Positions 1-8,745 are shown, counted from the first letter of the stretch. The stretch is 59,831 bases of DNA from CAZRHH01 sp964599885 (GCA_964599885.1 CAZRHH010000014.1:1-59831), one strand, 5' to 3'. Notes: a model not told the origin generated them from the letters alone. A program made the numbers and translations.

Positions 1-148
1 CACCAGCGAGTCGGCAACATCGACCACACGAATGTGTAACCTATGTCCTCGTACAGGTGTGATGTGCGTTTCGCGACGAGCTCGTGCATGCTCTGAATCG
101 ATTTACAAGGCAGATGCACACAGCCGGACGAGGCGGCGTTGATTGCGC

Positions 149-1096
149 ATGACGACGACGATTGCGCAGGCGCTCGCGGACGCGGCTGCGCGTTTCACTG
201 CCGCCGGGATTGAGGATGACGCTCGGCTGGAGGCCGACGTGCTGCTGGCGCACGTGCTGGGGGTGACGCGATCGCGGCTGCTGGCGATGTTTCCAGATGT
301 GCTTGAGAGCGAGCAGCGGCATGCGTTCGAGGCGCTGGTCGCGCGGCGGGAGCGGCGGGAGCCGGTGGCGTACATAACGGGTCGATGTGAGTTTTATGGT
401 CTGGAAATTACCGTTGCGCCGGGCGTGCTGATCCCGCGGCCGGAGACGGAATTGTTGGTGGAGATCGCGCTGGATGAAGTGCGGCGACGGGGGGTGGGGC
501 TGCGGGTGGCGGATGTGGGGACGGGGAGCGGGGCGGTGGCCGTCGCGCTGTGCGCGACAGAGCAGAGAGCGGAGAGCAGAGAACAGAGCGGCGATGCGGC
601 AGAACAGAGAGCAGAGAGCAGAGGACAGACGCTGGAAGCTGGACGCTGGAACCTGGAACCCGGGCTGCGGGTGGTGGCGATTGATGATTCGGAGGGGGCG
701 CTGGCAGTGGCGCGACATAACGTTGAGGTGCATGGGGTGGGGGACTGGGTGGAGGTTCGGAGCGGGGATCTGCTCGATGAAGCGGGTGAGTTCGATGTGA
801 TTCTGGCGAATCTGCCGTACGTGGCGGAGTCGGAGTGGGCGGATCTTGCGCCGGAGGTTCGGGACTGGGAGCCTCGGGAGGCGCTGGTGGGCGGCGTACG
901 TGGCGCCGAAGTGATCGAGCGGCTGTTGGCGCAGGCGCCGGCGCATTTGGCGGGTGGCGGCGTTCTGGCGGCGGAGATAGGAGCGTCGCAGGGTGCAGCG
1001 CTGTCGGCGGTGGCACGGGAGTGCTTTCCGGGAGCGGGCGTGCGCGTCGTGCAGGATCTCGCGGGGCTGGACCGGGTGCTGGTCGTGCGGGTCTGA
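149..1096 (+). CDS. prmC: Release factor glutamine methyltransferase PrmC (HemK)
   Basis: PrmC methylates the glutamine of the GGQ motif of peptide-chain release factors, using S-adenosylmethionine, in the cytosol. An N-terminal helical domain (about residues 1-75) precedes a Rossmann fold with the SAM loop DVGTGSG at 122-128 and the substrate-binding N-x-P-Y motif at about 221. That motif reads NLPY, not the textbook NPPY. From about residue 137 there is an insert of roughly 35 residues rich in Q, R, E and S between the first and second Rossmann strands. It is encoded by a low-complexity repeat and accounts for the extra length over the usual 280 residues. The ATG at 149 is used; an in-frame TTG at 143 is better spaced from AGG at 131. 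The usual neighbour prfA is not in the window. Confidence 0.93.
   Translation: MTTTIAQALADAAARFTAAGIEDDARLEADVLLAHVLGVTRSRLLAMFPDVLESEQRHAFEALVARRERREPVAYITGRCEFYGLEITVAPGVLIPRPETELLVEIALDEVRRRGVGLRVADVGTGSGAVAVALCATEQRAESREQSGDAAEQRAESRGQTLEAGRWNLEPGLRVVAIDDSEGALAVARHNVEVHGVGDWVEVRSGDLLDEAGEFDVILANLPYVAESEWADLAPEVRDWEPREALVGGVRGAEVIERLLAQAPAHLAGGGVLAAEIGASQGAALSAVARECFPGAGVRVVQDLAGLDRVLVVRV
557..662 (+). repeat. Low-complexity repeat translated inside prmC
   Basis: Purine-rich degenerate copies of AGAGCAGAGAACAGAG are followed by a block of GGAAGCTGGACGCTGGAACC type. It belongs to the same dispersed family seen at 46083, 55498 and 56935. It keeps the prmC frame and adds about 35 residues. 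Confidence 0.8.
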
Positions 1097-1175
1097 GGCG
1101 GTGGGAGGTCGGAAGTGGGAAGTCGGGGAGTTGGTGGTTGGGGATTGGGCACTGGAGATTGGGGGGCGAGCTGTG
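1097..1175 (+). repeat. Low-complexity GGAAGTCGG/TTGGGGATTGGG repeat
   Basis: Directly behind the prmC stop lies a G-rich run with copies of GGAAGTGGGAAGTCGGGG and then TTGGTGGTTGGGGATTGGG. It resembles the repeats at 8663 and 30173 and fills the gap between prmC and the next gene. Confidence 0.7.
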
Positions 1176-1237
1176 ATGCCGAGGATGCCCGAGTGAGCGA
1201 CGGTTTGGACGTGCATTCGATGACGGGGGCAGGACGC

Positions 1238-1513
1238 ATGGAAGGTAAACACGTGTCGATGCTCTCCGCGTTCGCATCGGTCAGCCTTGCTGCAGAGTTA
1301 CACGGTTCCGCCTTCGACGTCTTGCCGCGCATCTGGCGATACGCGGAAACGATCGTGCCAGCGAGCGAGATCGGGAAGCTGCTCGATGAAGTCGACTTGA
1401 TCGCATCGAAGTTTGCGGCCGATCCTGAGATCGCGGAGGAGATGGGGCAGCTACGGACGCTCCTGCACGAGGCGATTGCGCGAGGAACCGGAATTTGCGC
1501 TCAGGGCCCGTAA
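1238..1513 (+). CDS. Small protein of unknown function
   Basis: I do not recognise this protein of about 91 residues. It is soluble and mostly helical by eye, with an acidic C-terminal half and no cysteine pair, signal or membrane segment. The frame is open further upstream, but that part translates the repeat at 1097-1175, so the start is placed at ATG 1238. ATG 1220 is an alternative. It reads in the same direction as prmC and the hydrolase at 1575. Residue usage in the last 80 codons looks like real coding sequence, but no homology supports it here. Confidence 0.45.
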   Translation: MEGKHVSMLSAFASVSLAAELHGSAFDVLPRIWRYAETIVPASEIGKLLDEVDLIASKFAADPEIAEEMGQLRTLLHEAIARGTGICAQGP

Positions 1514-1574
1514 GAATCGATCAGTTCGGGCGTCTCCGGCGCACGGCGGCGCGATGTTCGGATGAGGTGTGGCG

Positions 1575-2195
1575 ATGACATTTTCCGAGCGGCGGATCAG
1601 CATCAAAAGCGGACGGTTGGCGCTTGAAGGGATGCTGCATGAAGATCCGGGCGATCTGGCGTTGTTGATGCTGCATCCGCATCCGCAGTATGGCGGCGAT
1701 ATGGACAACCACGTCGTCACGGGGATCTGCGGGGCGGTGGTGGAGTTGGGGGCTTCGACCCTGCGGTTCAACTTTCGGGGAGCGGGACGGAGCGGCGGGG
1801 CCTTCGACGGTGGGGTAGGAGAGGCCGACGATGCGCGCGCCGCGGCGGCGTTGCTGCGGGCGGAGGCGCCGGGACGGCGGTTCGTGCTGGCCGGGTACTC
1901 GTTCGGGGCGATGGTGGCGGCTGCGGTGGCGGCTGACGTGGCGCCGGACGCGCTGGTGTTGGTGTCGCCGCCGATCCGTGGCGGAGCGCTCGTGGCGTTG
2001 CCGGATGGCGTACCGACGCTCATTGTGGGCGGGTACGCCGACGAGCGGGTGCCGGTTGGCGCGCTGCGAGCGCTCGAAGGGTTGGCGCGGGTGGTGGTCG
2101 TGCCTGGCGCGGGCCATTCGTGGTGGCCGGGGCTCGGGGCGCTATTGGACGCGACGACCGGCTTCGTACGAGAGATGTCGTCGATCGCCTCGTAA
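1575..2195 (+). CDS. Alpha/beta hydrolase of the COG2945 type
   Basis: A compact serine hydrolase of about 206 residues, the usual size for this lidless family; the physiological substrate is unknown. An early HPHPQYGGDMDNHVV segment is followed by FNFRGAGRSGG (oxyanion region), then the nucleophile elbow GYSFGAM. The acid is probably in the GGYADERVP segment, and the catalytic His is in GAGHSWWPG near the C-terminus. The order Ser-Asp-His fits the alpha/beta hydrolase fold. The ATG at 1575 follows GATGAGGTG; an in-frame GTG lies at 1569. No signal peptide is visible, so the protein should be cytosolic. The next gene starts 169 bp later. Confidence 0.8.
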   Translation: MTFSERRISIKSGRLALEGMLHEDPGDLALLMLHPHPQYGGDMDNHVVTGICGAVVELGASTLRFNFRGAGRSGGAFDGGVGEADDARAAAALLRAEAPGRRFVLAGYSFGAMVAAAVAADVAPDALVLVSPPIRGGALVALPDGVPTLIVGGYADERVPVGALRALEGLARVVVVPGAGHSWWPGLGALLDATTGFVREMSSIAS

Positions 2196-2364
2196 GCAGG
2201 ATGGTTCGTCCGCGGAGGGGCGGCACGCACGTAGGTGAGCCTGAACCGGCCGCTGCGAGGGCGAACTTGACACTGCCTGAACGCCGCCGAGGGCTGAGGC
2301 GTTGGGATAGGCAGGAGCCACCCGAAATGATCGAACCACTACTCGCGCCGCACGGGGCGTCGCG

Positions 2365-2940
2365 ATGAGCGAACTGCTGAACGGCGACGGCCTGCGGAGC
2401 GCCGCGTACCTCATCGCAGCGGGGCTGGCGGCGCTGGCGGCGGTGCGTGCGCGGGCGGACGGGGAGTATGCGCCGATCGCGTTCTGGTGCGTGGCGAGCG
2501 CCGTGCTGCTGCTCTTCGGGACGGCGAGCTATATCGACATCACCTCACTCGTGGGCGGCGATGTGCGCGGGCTGGTGGCCGAATGGGGTTGGTACGGGGA
2601 GCGACGCGAGGTGCAGGAGCGCACGATCGTCAGCGTGATCTTCGGAGCGGTAATGGTTGGAGCCGCCGTGTTCGTCATCGGTCGCCCCGGCGTCGTATCG
2701 GCGGGCGTCGTCGTGCTGACGGCGCTGGTGGCCTTCGTTGCGGTCCGGAGTGCGTCGCTACATCGCGTGGATGCCTGGATCCGGCGCGATGCGTGGTCCG
2801 GTGTCGAACTCGGTGCGATGGTGGAGTTTGCGCTGACCGGCGTCCTGGCGACGGTCGCTGTGGCGGCGCTGGCGGTCCAATTTGACGCGCGCCGGCGACA
2901 GGGCCGTAAACGTATGTTAGAGAACGTTAAGATTCGATAA
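2365..2940 (+). CDS. Four-helix integral membrane protein, unknown function
   Basis: A protein of 191 residues with hydrophobic segments at about 10-28, 38-56, 85-125 (probably two) and 150-172. It ends in a basic tail (ARRRQGRKR). No catalytic motif or known domain is recognised. The layout of four helices with short loops and a charged stretch after helix two resembles small uncharacterised inner-membrane proteins. The ATG at 2365 is the first good start after the hydrolase. It is followed by a long non-coding stretch, so it is probably the last gene of the left-hand group. Confidence 0.6.
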   Translation: MSELLNGDGLRSAAYLIAAGLAALAAVRARADGEYAPIAFWCVASAVLLLFGTASYIDITSLVGGDVRGLVAEWGWYGERREVQERTIVSVIFGAVMVGAAVFVIGRPGVVSAGVVVLTALVAFVAVRSASLHRVDAWIRRDAWSGVELGAMVEFALTGVLATVAVAALAVQFDARRRQGRKRMLENVKIR

Positions 2941-3506
2941 CTTGCTTGTTCACGTAATCTACCTTCTCCGAAACGACAAGCGCTCGCCGACACTCCGCGT
3001 TTGAAGCTGCGGGCGGTGACGTCCCGAACAGTATTCACCACGAACTTGACGCTCTGAGCGACATAAAGCAATCAGACGTATCGCGACGAACGGGTTAGAG
3101 TAGGCGCGTCCTGAAGCATTGCTGTATTCGGACGAGGGCGCCCGGATACTCGCTTTGCCCTCGTGTGGCGCGGGGGAACGCTCATGCCCAACGCAAGCGC
3201 GATCCCCCACGATGTCGTGGTGGAACGAATCTGATTCCCGAGAAACGAAGACACCTGGACTCTCCCTTTACCAGGTGAATTCGTTTCGGTTGTCGCCTTC
3301 GGGTCAGGCAGGCGCCAACCGATGTTTCCTAAGGGAATAACGTCAGGGTTCATTCCACGTGTGGTCGTCGCCAGGCAGCCAGCTGGGCGACGGATGTCAG
3401 GGTGGGACGCCTCGGCGGAGCCAGGCCGGTGATTGTGTAGCGCTCGCTGCGTCACCGTCCAAAGGGGGAAAGGCTCCGTCACGGGCGCTAGTGGAGTTGG
3501 GGATTT
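2941..3506 (+). other. 566-bp non-coding stretch with a cluster of strong hairpins
   Basis: No convincing gene lies here. Between about 3165 and 3395 several inverted repeats follow one another. CCACG/CGTGG is at about 3216-3229. A stem of 8+7 bp with a 2x2 internal loop spans 3242-3287 (GAAACGAA and CACCTGG pairing with CCAGGTG and TTCGTTTC). CGGTTG-N-CGCCT pairs with AGGCG-N-CAACCG at 3286-3320, and CGTCGCC pairs with GGCGACG at about 3367-3394. The last stem ends just over 110 bp before the ATG of the glycoside hydrolase gene. This could be a structured mRNA leader or a separate small RNA. No known riboswitch core could be matched with confidence. Confidence 0.55.
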
Positions 3507-6500
3507 ATGTTCAACAGGTTTAGCTGGCGCGGTGGGGCTACTGTGCTCCTCGGCGTTCTCGCGGTGGTGTTGTTCCGGCTTGAAGTGTCGCGCCGGCGCC
3601 GCCAAGGACTTCAGTCCGCCGGAACTACCGAAGAAGCGCGGCAAGCACGCCGCATCGAGCTAACAGGACCGGCGGCGATCACGCCCGCCGTTACGCGCCG
3701 GCCTGTGCCGGCCAACCCGGACCGAGCCTCCCGGCGCCGCGTCCGCGCAAGCGGCGCGCACCGGGCGCGACGCAGTTTGCCGCGCACGGTCGTGTTTGCG
3801 GCAATCGCCGCGTTCGCGGCACCCGCGGTGGCAACCTTTGTGACCATCGGCGGCGGTTCCTCGCTGGCACCGTCGCCGGCGCTCGCCGCTGAGGCGATCG
3901 ACACCGAGAACGGTGTCTACGTACTCGTCCAGGGCGAGGGCTTCGAGCCCGGCAGCACGGTGCAGCTGTACTGGCACCACCAGGACGACGACACCGTCGA
4001 AACGACGGCATCGGCATCAGGGGCGATCAGCGCGCTGGCGCCGCTGCCCGGGTCGCATCACCCCGTCGAGACGGATGCGTCGGGGATGACGGAGCTCATC
4101 GCCAACGACGGGACCGAAGAAGTGCGTTTGCCGGTCGCGATTACGCCGCAGGGCGGTGGCGGTGGCGAAGGCCAGGGCGCGGCTGCCGTTGACAACTCCA
4201 GAATCAACGTCAACGGATCGCCGTACTTCCTCTTGGGCGCGAACTACCCGTGGCTCAACTATGGCAACGACTTCGGCCAGAACGCCTGGGGCTCGTATGG
4301 CGCGCACGCCAACGGCGACCTTGCCGGCGACTTCGCCGATATGAAGGCGCGGGGCGTCCATGTCGTCCGCTGGTGGGTCTTCGCCGATGGGCGCGCGGGC
4401 ATCAACTTCGCGGCGGACGGTACGCCGACTGGCGTGCAGCCGGTCGTGTACGAGGATCTGAGCCGCGCCATCGAGGTTGCTCGCCAGAACAACATCTACC
4501 TGAACCTCGTGCTGTTCGACGTCAGTCTGCTCGGAGTTGGAGAGCAGGTGAACGGGGTACAGGTCGGTGGCCACAGCGACTTGGTGACGAACACGGCGAA
4601 GCGCAACGCGCTGATGAACAACGTCATCAACCCGCTGGTGACTGCCTACCGCGACGAGCCATCGGTGCTTTCGTGGGAAATCATGAACGAACCGGAGTGG
4701 GCGCTCTCGGACATTCCGCAGCCGGCGGTGAACCCGGACTACGTGCCTGTGAGCATGCAGCAATTCTGGGCGTTCGCATCGAGCGCTTCGGCGATCATTC
4801 ACTTCCAGACGCCGCAGCAGGTGACGATTGGTTCGGCGGCGCTGAAGTGGAACAAGGTATGGACCGATAGCTTCGCGGCAAATCGCGGACTGCCCGAGAT
4901 CAACCTCGACTTCTACCAGACGCATTACTACCAGTGGATGGACTGCTGCAGCACGAACGCTCCCGAGCTGGGCGCGACAAGCTGGTCGCCGCTGGTGCAA
5001 CGGGTGAGCGATCTGCAGCTCGACAAGCCGATCGTCGTTGGCGAGATCCACACATCCGGCGGATCGACCGCGCAGACGCTCGACGCGATCCTGGCGAATG
5101 GATATGCGGGCGTCTGGTCGTGGAGCTACAACTCGCAAGCAACAGGCGACCACTTGAGCATCGATTGGGGCAGATATTCACCGTGGGAGGCTGCTCACGC
5201 GGCAGACGTACGGATTCCGCCGTCGCCGGCCAGCCCTCCGCCGGCGACCGCGGTGCCGGCGACGAAGGTGCCGCCGACAGCCACCCGCACGCAGGTGGCG
5301 ACCGCGACGAGTACACCGGGAGCATCGGCACTGGCGGCGATCACTCTCGGGCGTGCGACGACCGTGGGCACGTTTGATCACACGATTTTGCCGGACTTCG
5401 TCGCAGGGTCGTCGGCGGTGCTGGCCCGGGCCGGGACGCTGAGCTCGCTGTCGGTGTTCGTGGCGGAGAGCTCGCCGGGGGCGCGCATCCGCCTGGGCAT
5501 CTACACGGCAGACGACGCCAACAATCCTGACCGGCTCGTTGCGCAGACGAACTCGGTAGCCGCGGCGCCTGGATGGAACACCGTGCCGGTGACGGCGGCG
5601 GCGACCGTCGCACCCGGAAACTACTGGCTGACGATGCAGACCGACGATCAGGAAACGGCCTGGCGGTTGGCCGGGGGCGTGGCATCTTCGCAGATGATCG
5701 GATTTAGCCCGAGCACATTCGGGCAGATGCCCGAGTCGATTGACGGCTGGATGAAGGGTTCACGGTGGTCGTTCGCGCAATACGCGACGGTCATGGTCGC
5801 GTCTGAGGGCGGGGCTCCGGAGCCGGAACCGACCGTTGACGTTGTGGATACCGAACCGACGATTGGCATTCCGGGGAACGAGCCGATCCACACGATGACA
5901 CCGACGCGCACGGCGACCGCCACGCGCACATCGACGGCGGTGCCCGTCAACACGAGTACACCGACGCGCACTCCGACGCCACCGGCCGTGGCTACGAGCA
6001 CGCCGACGAGAACCGCCACGCCCGCCGGCGGCGCGACGGCCACGCCGACGATCGGCGGCGGCTGCGTATCGAATTGTGGCGAGCCGCGCTTCTTCTGCGA
6101 CACCTGGACGGAGGGCGGGTTCTGCGACGATTACCGCATCAAGGGATCCGGCAACACCAAGGTGGCCTTCCCGGCGCCGGGCGATTCGTACAGCTTCGAT
6201 GCGTTCGGATCGACGCAAACGGGGTACAACACCAGCGGACAGACCGCGTCCGGGGGCCTGCGTGGCTTCTCGACGAACGAACACTTCATGACGGTCATCG
6301 ACGATGAGACGTTCGGCATGGGCGTGCTGCGGGTGCAGCGGCCGTTCGACTTCGCCAACCGCGAGGGTCACGTTCACTTCGAAATCGACCTAAAGACGAG
6401 TTCCCGACGTTACGTCCGCTTCATGCTGTCGCCACAGTTGACCAAGTCGGCGACGGACGACCGCATGCCGGAAGCGCGGCGACCCAGGGACGCGTTTGAC

Positions 6501-7067
6501 CTCTGGTTCCTCAACGGGACGTTCGTGGGCCAGGTGGTCCGGAACGGGTCGGTCGTGGACAGCTTCAACATTGACTGGCCGCGATACTACGGGCAGGAGA
6601 ACGTCCGCGACGACGTGGACGTGTACATCACGCGGACGAGTGTGCGCCTTGAGGTGAACGGCACGACGTTTGTAGACGAAAGCATCGCTGACCTCGGGTT
6701 CGATCGGGCGTACATGTACCTGGTGCAGGCGTCGTACAACCCGTGCAAGGACGGCGAGTGTTCGGAGTTGGAGCAGACCTTCCACTGGGACAACGTGGCG
6801 TTTGACGGACCGACGCTGGGCAAGAACAGCCTGACGCCGGCCGGCCAGCGCGACGTGGTGTTCAACGCCTTCTCGGCGCTGACCTGCACCGTCCGCGGCG
6901 TGCCGGCGACGGCATCGAGCCTGATTACGTGGGGCCGTTGGGTGACTTGGAGCGCCCGCCTCCCGGACGACGGGTCATCGGTCTCGGTGGACGATGTGGT
7001 GTGCGTGTACGACTTCACCCAGAACGGTTCGGATAACCCACGCGGGTTCGAGATCGTGAAGCGCTAA
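3507..7067 (+). CDS. Secreted modular glycoside hydrolase (GH5-like mannanase/glucanase)
   Basis: A large extracellular enzyme of 1186 residues that should cleave beta-linked polysaccharide. The catalytic module (about 230-570) starts at INVNGSPYFLLGANYPW. It has the acid/base Glu in IMNEPEW (E395) and the nucleophile Glu in VVGEIHT (E513), as in GH5/clan A. Then come a Pro/Thr linker, a beta-sandwich-like module (about 612-770), a second linker with TPTRT repeats, and a C-terminal module (about 850-1186) shared with the next gene. Two possible export signals exist: a hydrophobic segment at 9-24 and a better one at about 92-128 ending PALAAEA. The true start may therefore lie downstream, for example GTG 3705. 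A strong terminator follows. Confidence 0.8.
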   Translation: MFNRFSWRGGATVLLGVLAVVLFRLEVSRRRRQGLQSAGTTEEARQARRIELTGPAAITPAVTRRPVPANPDRASRRRVRASGAHRARRSLPRTVVFAAIAAFAAPAVATFVTIGGGSSLAPSPALAAEAIDTENGVYVLVQGEGFEPGSTVQLYWHHQDDDTVETTASASGAISALAPLPGSHHPVETDASGMTELIANDGTEEVRLPVAITPQGGGGGEGQGAAAVDNSRINVNGSPYFLLGANYPWLNYGNDFGQNAWGSYGAHANGDLAGDFADMKARGVHVVRWWVFADGRAGINFAADGTPTGVQPVVYEDLSRAIEVARQNNIYLNLVLFDVSLLGVGEQVNGVQVGGHSDLVTNTAKRNALMNNVINPLVTAYRDEPSVLSWEIMNEPEWALSDIPQPAVNPDYVPVSMQQFWAFASSASAIIHFQTPQQVTIGSAALKWNKVWTDSFAANRGLPEINLDFYQTHYYQWMDCCSTNAPELGATSWSPLVQRVSDLQLDKPIVVGEIHTSGGSTAQTLDAILANGYAGVWSWSYNSQATGDHLSIDWGRYSPWEAAHAADVRIPPSPASPPPATAVPATKVPPTATRTQVATATSTPGASALAAITLGRATTVGTFDHTILPDFVAGSSAVLARAGTLSSLSVFVAESSPGARIRLGIYTADDANNPDRLVAQTNSVAAAPGWNTVPVTAAATVAPGNYWLTMQTDDQETAWRLAGGVASSQMIGFSPSTFGQMPESIDGWMKGSRWSFAQYATVMVASEGGAPEPEPTVDVVDTEPTIGIPGNEPIHTMTPTRTATATRTSTAVPVNTSTPTRTPTPPAVATSTPTRTATPAGGATATPTIGGGCVSNCGEPRFFCDTWTEGGFCDDYRIKGSGNTKVAFPAPGDSYSFDAFGSTQTGYNTSGQTASGGLRGFSTNEHFMTVIDDETFGMGVLRVQRPFDFANREGHVHFEIDLKTSSRRYVRFMLSPQLTKSATDDRMPEARRPRDAFDLWFLNGTFVGQVVRNGSVVDSFNIDWPRYYGQENVRDDVDVYITRTSVRLEVNGTTFVDESIADLGFDRAYMYLVQASYNPCKDGECSELEQTFHWDNVAFDGPTLGKNSLTPAGQRDVVFNAFSALTCTVRGVPATASSLITWGRWVTWSARLPDDGSSVSVDDVVCVYDFTQNGSDNPRGFEIVKR

Positions 7068-7092
7068 GGGCGTCAAGTTCTGGCGATTCGTG

Positions 7093-7136
7093 CGGACGCC
7101 CGCGATACATAACGTATCGCGGGCGTCCGATTTTGT
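7093..7136 (+). terminator. Rho-independent terminator
   Basis: A perfect 16-bp stem (7093-7108 with 7114-7129), a 5-nt loop and then ATTTTGT, 25 bp behind the glycoside hydrolase stop codon. It separates this gene from the lipoprotein gene. Confidence 0.9.
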
Positions 7137-7238
7137 CACAGATGGGCGCTCTCTCAGCGTCCGAACGGAGGGGCTGGTGTAAACTAGCCGAAGATTGCGG
7201 TGGGGGCGCGCCAGCGCCCGAGGGGATGCGGAGCACAC

Positions 7239-8672
7239 GTGAGGAAGATCATTGTCCCGTTGGTTGCGGTCGTCGCATTCGCGATGGCCGGGTGTGCGGG
7301 AGGCTCCGACGAACCGGATACCGTCGCACAGCCGACGCGGGAAGCGCTGTTTGCGGACCTCCAATCGGGACTGAGTACGGTCATAGCCGAGGGTGCGGCC
7401 GCGACGCCCACGCCCGCTCCGTCCGGCGTCGCGGCGGCGCCCATGGTCGTTGTCGCGCCCGATGCCGTCGCTGAGGACGATCACGATCACGACGCATTTG
7501 GCAACGATATTCCGCGTGCGACAAGCGCCGACACGACCGGGGGCAACGTGCGCATAGCCGCGGATCCAGTGCCGTTTCAACCCGCACCGGCGGCCGCGCA
7601 GGAGCCCGCGGCGGCGCATCATGGATCGGGAGGGGGTGGCGCTGCGAGCGCGGCGCCGTCATCCGGCGGCGGGTGCGTGTCGAACTGCGGCACGCCGCGC
7701 TTCTTCTGCGATACGTGGGCCGGTGGGTTCTGCGACGACTTCCGCGGGAAGGCTTCGGGCGCTGCCCATGTGGCGTTCCCCCAGGGTGGCGACCCGTACA
7801 GCTACGACGCGCTCGGTTCGTCGCAAACGGGCTATGAGACGAGCGGCGCGACGGATGGCGGCCTGCGCGCCTTCTCGGCGAACGAGCACTTCATGACGGT
7901 CGTCGATGACGAGACGTTCGGCATGGGTGTGCTGCGGGTGCGGCAGCCGTTCGACTTTGCCGGGCGCACCGGGCACATTCACTTCGACGCGGACTTGAAG
8001 ACGAGCGCGCGGCGCTACATCCGGCTGATGCTTTCGCCGGACATCACGAAGACGGTGACAGACGACCGGGAGCCGAACGTCACGAAGCCGGAGACGGCGT
8101 TGGACATCTGGTTGTATAACGGGACGTTTGTGGGGCATGTGACGCGCGGCGGCAGTCGTGCGGGCGGCTTCTCGGTCGACTGGCCGCGGCACTACGGGAC
8201 CGATGATGTGCGCGACGCGATCGACGTGTATGTGTCGCGGAACCATGTGCGCGTGCTGGTAAACGGCGTGACGTACGTCGATACCGGGATCGCTGATTTG
8301 GGCTTCGACCGGGCGTACGTGTACCTGTCGCAGGTGTCGTACAACCCGTGCAAGGACGGCGAGTGTTCGCAGAACCTGCAGGTGTGGCACTGGGACAACA
8401 TCGCCTTCGATGGCCCCTGGCTGCCGATCAACGGCCTGACCCCGCGCGGAACCCGCATGGTGGCCTTCAACGCGTTCTCGGCGTTGAACTGCTCGGTGCG
8501 GGGTGTCGCGGCGGCGTCTACCGGGGCGCTCTCATGGGGCCGCTGGGTGACGTGGGTGGCGGCGCTGCCTAGTGATGGTTCACCCGTCGGGCCGGGGGAT
8601 GTCTCGTGCGCGTACGACTTTTCTCAGGATGGATCCGACCGGCCGCGCGGGTTTGAGATCATCAGCCAGTAG
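7239..8672 (+). CDS. Lipoprotein with the C-terminal module of the upstream hydrolase
   Basis: The GTG at 7239 has GGAG five bases upstream and gives a signal sequence ending in AMAGC, a lipobox with Cys19. The protein should therefore be anchored on the outer face of the membrane. A low-complexity spacer (about 25-140) leads to a module of about 335 residues starting GGGCVSNCG. It is closely similar to residues 850-1186 of the glycoside hydrolase, including FFCDTW, NEHFMTVIDDETFGMGVLRV-like and SYNPCKDGECS segments with conserved cysteines. No catalytic domain is present. I infer a binding or adhesion role for the module, probably a concanavalin-like sandwich on carbohydrate. The last codons run into a 36-bp tandem duplication. 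Confidence 0.75.
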   Translation: MRKIIVPLVAVVAFAMAGCAGGSDEPDTVAQPTREALFADLQSGLSTVIAEGAAATPTPAPSGVAAAPMVVVAPDAVAEDDHDHDAFGNDIPRATSADTTGGNVRIAADPVPFQPAPAAAQEPAAAHHGSGGGGAASAAPSSGGGCVSNCGTPRFFCDTWAGGFCDDFRGKASGAAHVAFPQGGDPYSYDALGSSQTGYETSGATDGGLRAFSANEHFMTVVDDETFGMGVLRVRQPFDFAGRTGHIHFDADLKTSARRYIRLMLSPDITKTVTDDREPNVTKPETALDIWLYNGTFVGHVTRGGSRAGGFSVDWPRHYGTDDVRDAIDVYVSRNHVRVLVNGVTYVDTGIADLGFDRAYVYLSQVSYNPCKDGECSQNLQVWHWDNIAFDGPWLPINGLTPRGTRMVAFNAFSALNCSVRGVAAASTGALSWGRWVTWVAALPSDGSPVGPGDVSCAYDFSQDGSDRPRGFEIISQ

Positions 8673-8745
8673 GGAGCGGGAAGTCGGAAGTCGGAAGTCA
8701 GCCAGTAGGGAGCGGGAAGTCGGAAGTCGGAAGTCAGAGGTCGGG
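8663..8745 (+). repeat. 36-bp tandem duplication with GGAAGTC units
   Basis: Copies at 8663-8698 and 8699-8734, with the start of a third. Each contains CAGCCAGTAGGGAGCGGG followed by three AAGTCGG-type units. The first copy includes the stop codon of the lipoprotein gene, so the element overlaps the gene end. Confidence 0.85.

Noticed and set aside
1..148. End of prfA upstream of prmC
   Set aside because: All three plus frames in the first 148 bases are short and none resembles the release factor C-terminus.
3390..3440. Cyclic di-GMP or cobalamin riboswitch in the hydrolase leader
   Set aside because: GGGACGCC and GCCAGGCCGG pieces recall these classes, but the conserved order of the cores is not present. 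A covariance-model search would decide.
4017..5153. A 378-codon open frame opposite to the glycoside hydrolase catalytic module
   Set aside because: Shadow of a gene with clear catalytic motifs; composition is Arg/His/Val-rich without motifs.
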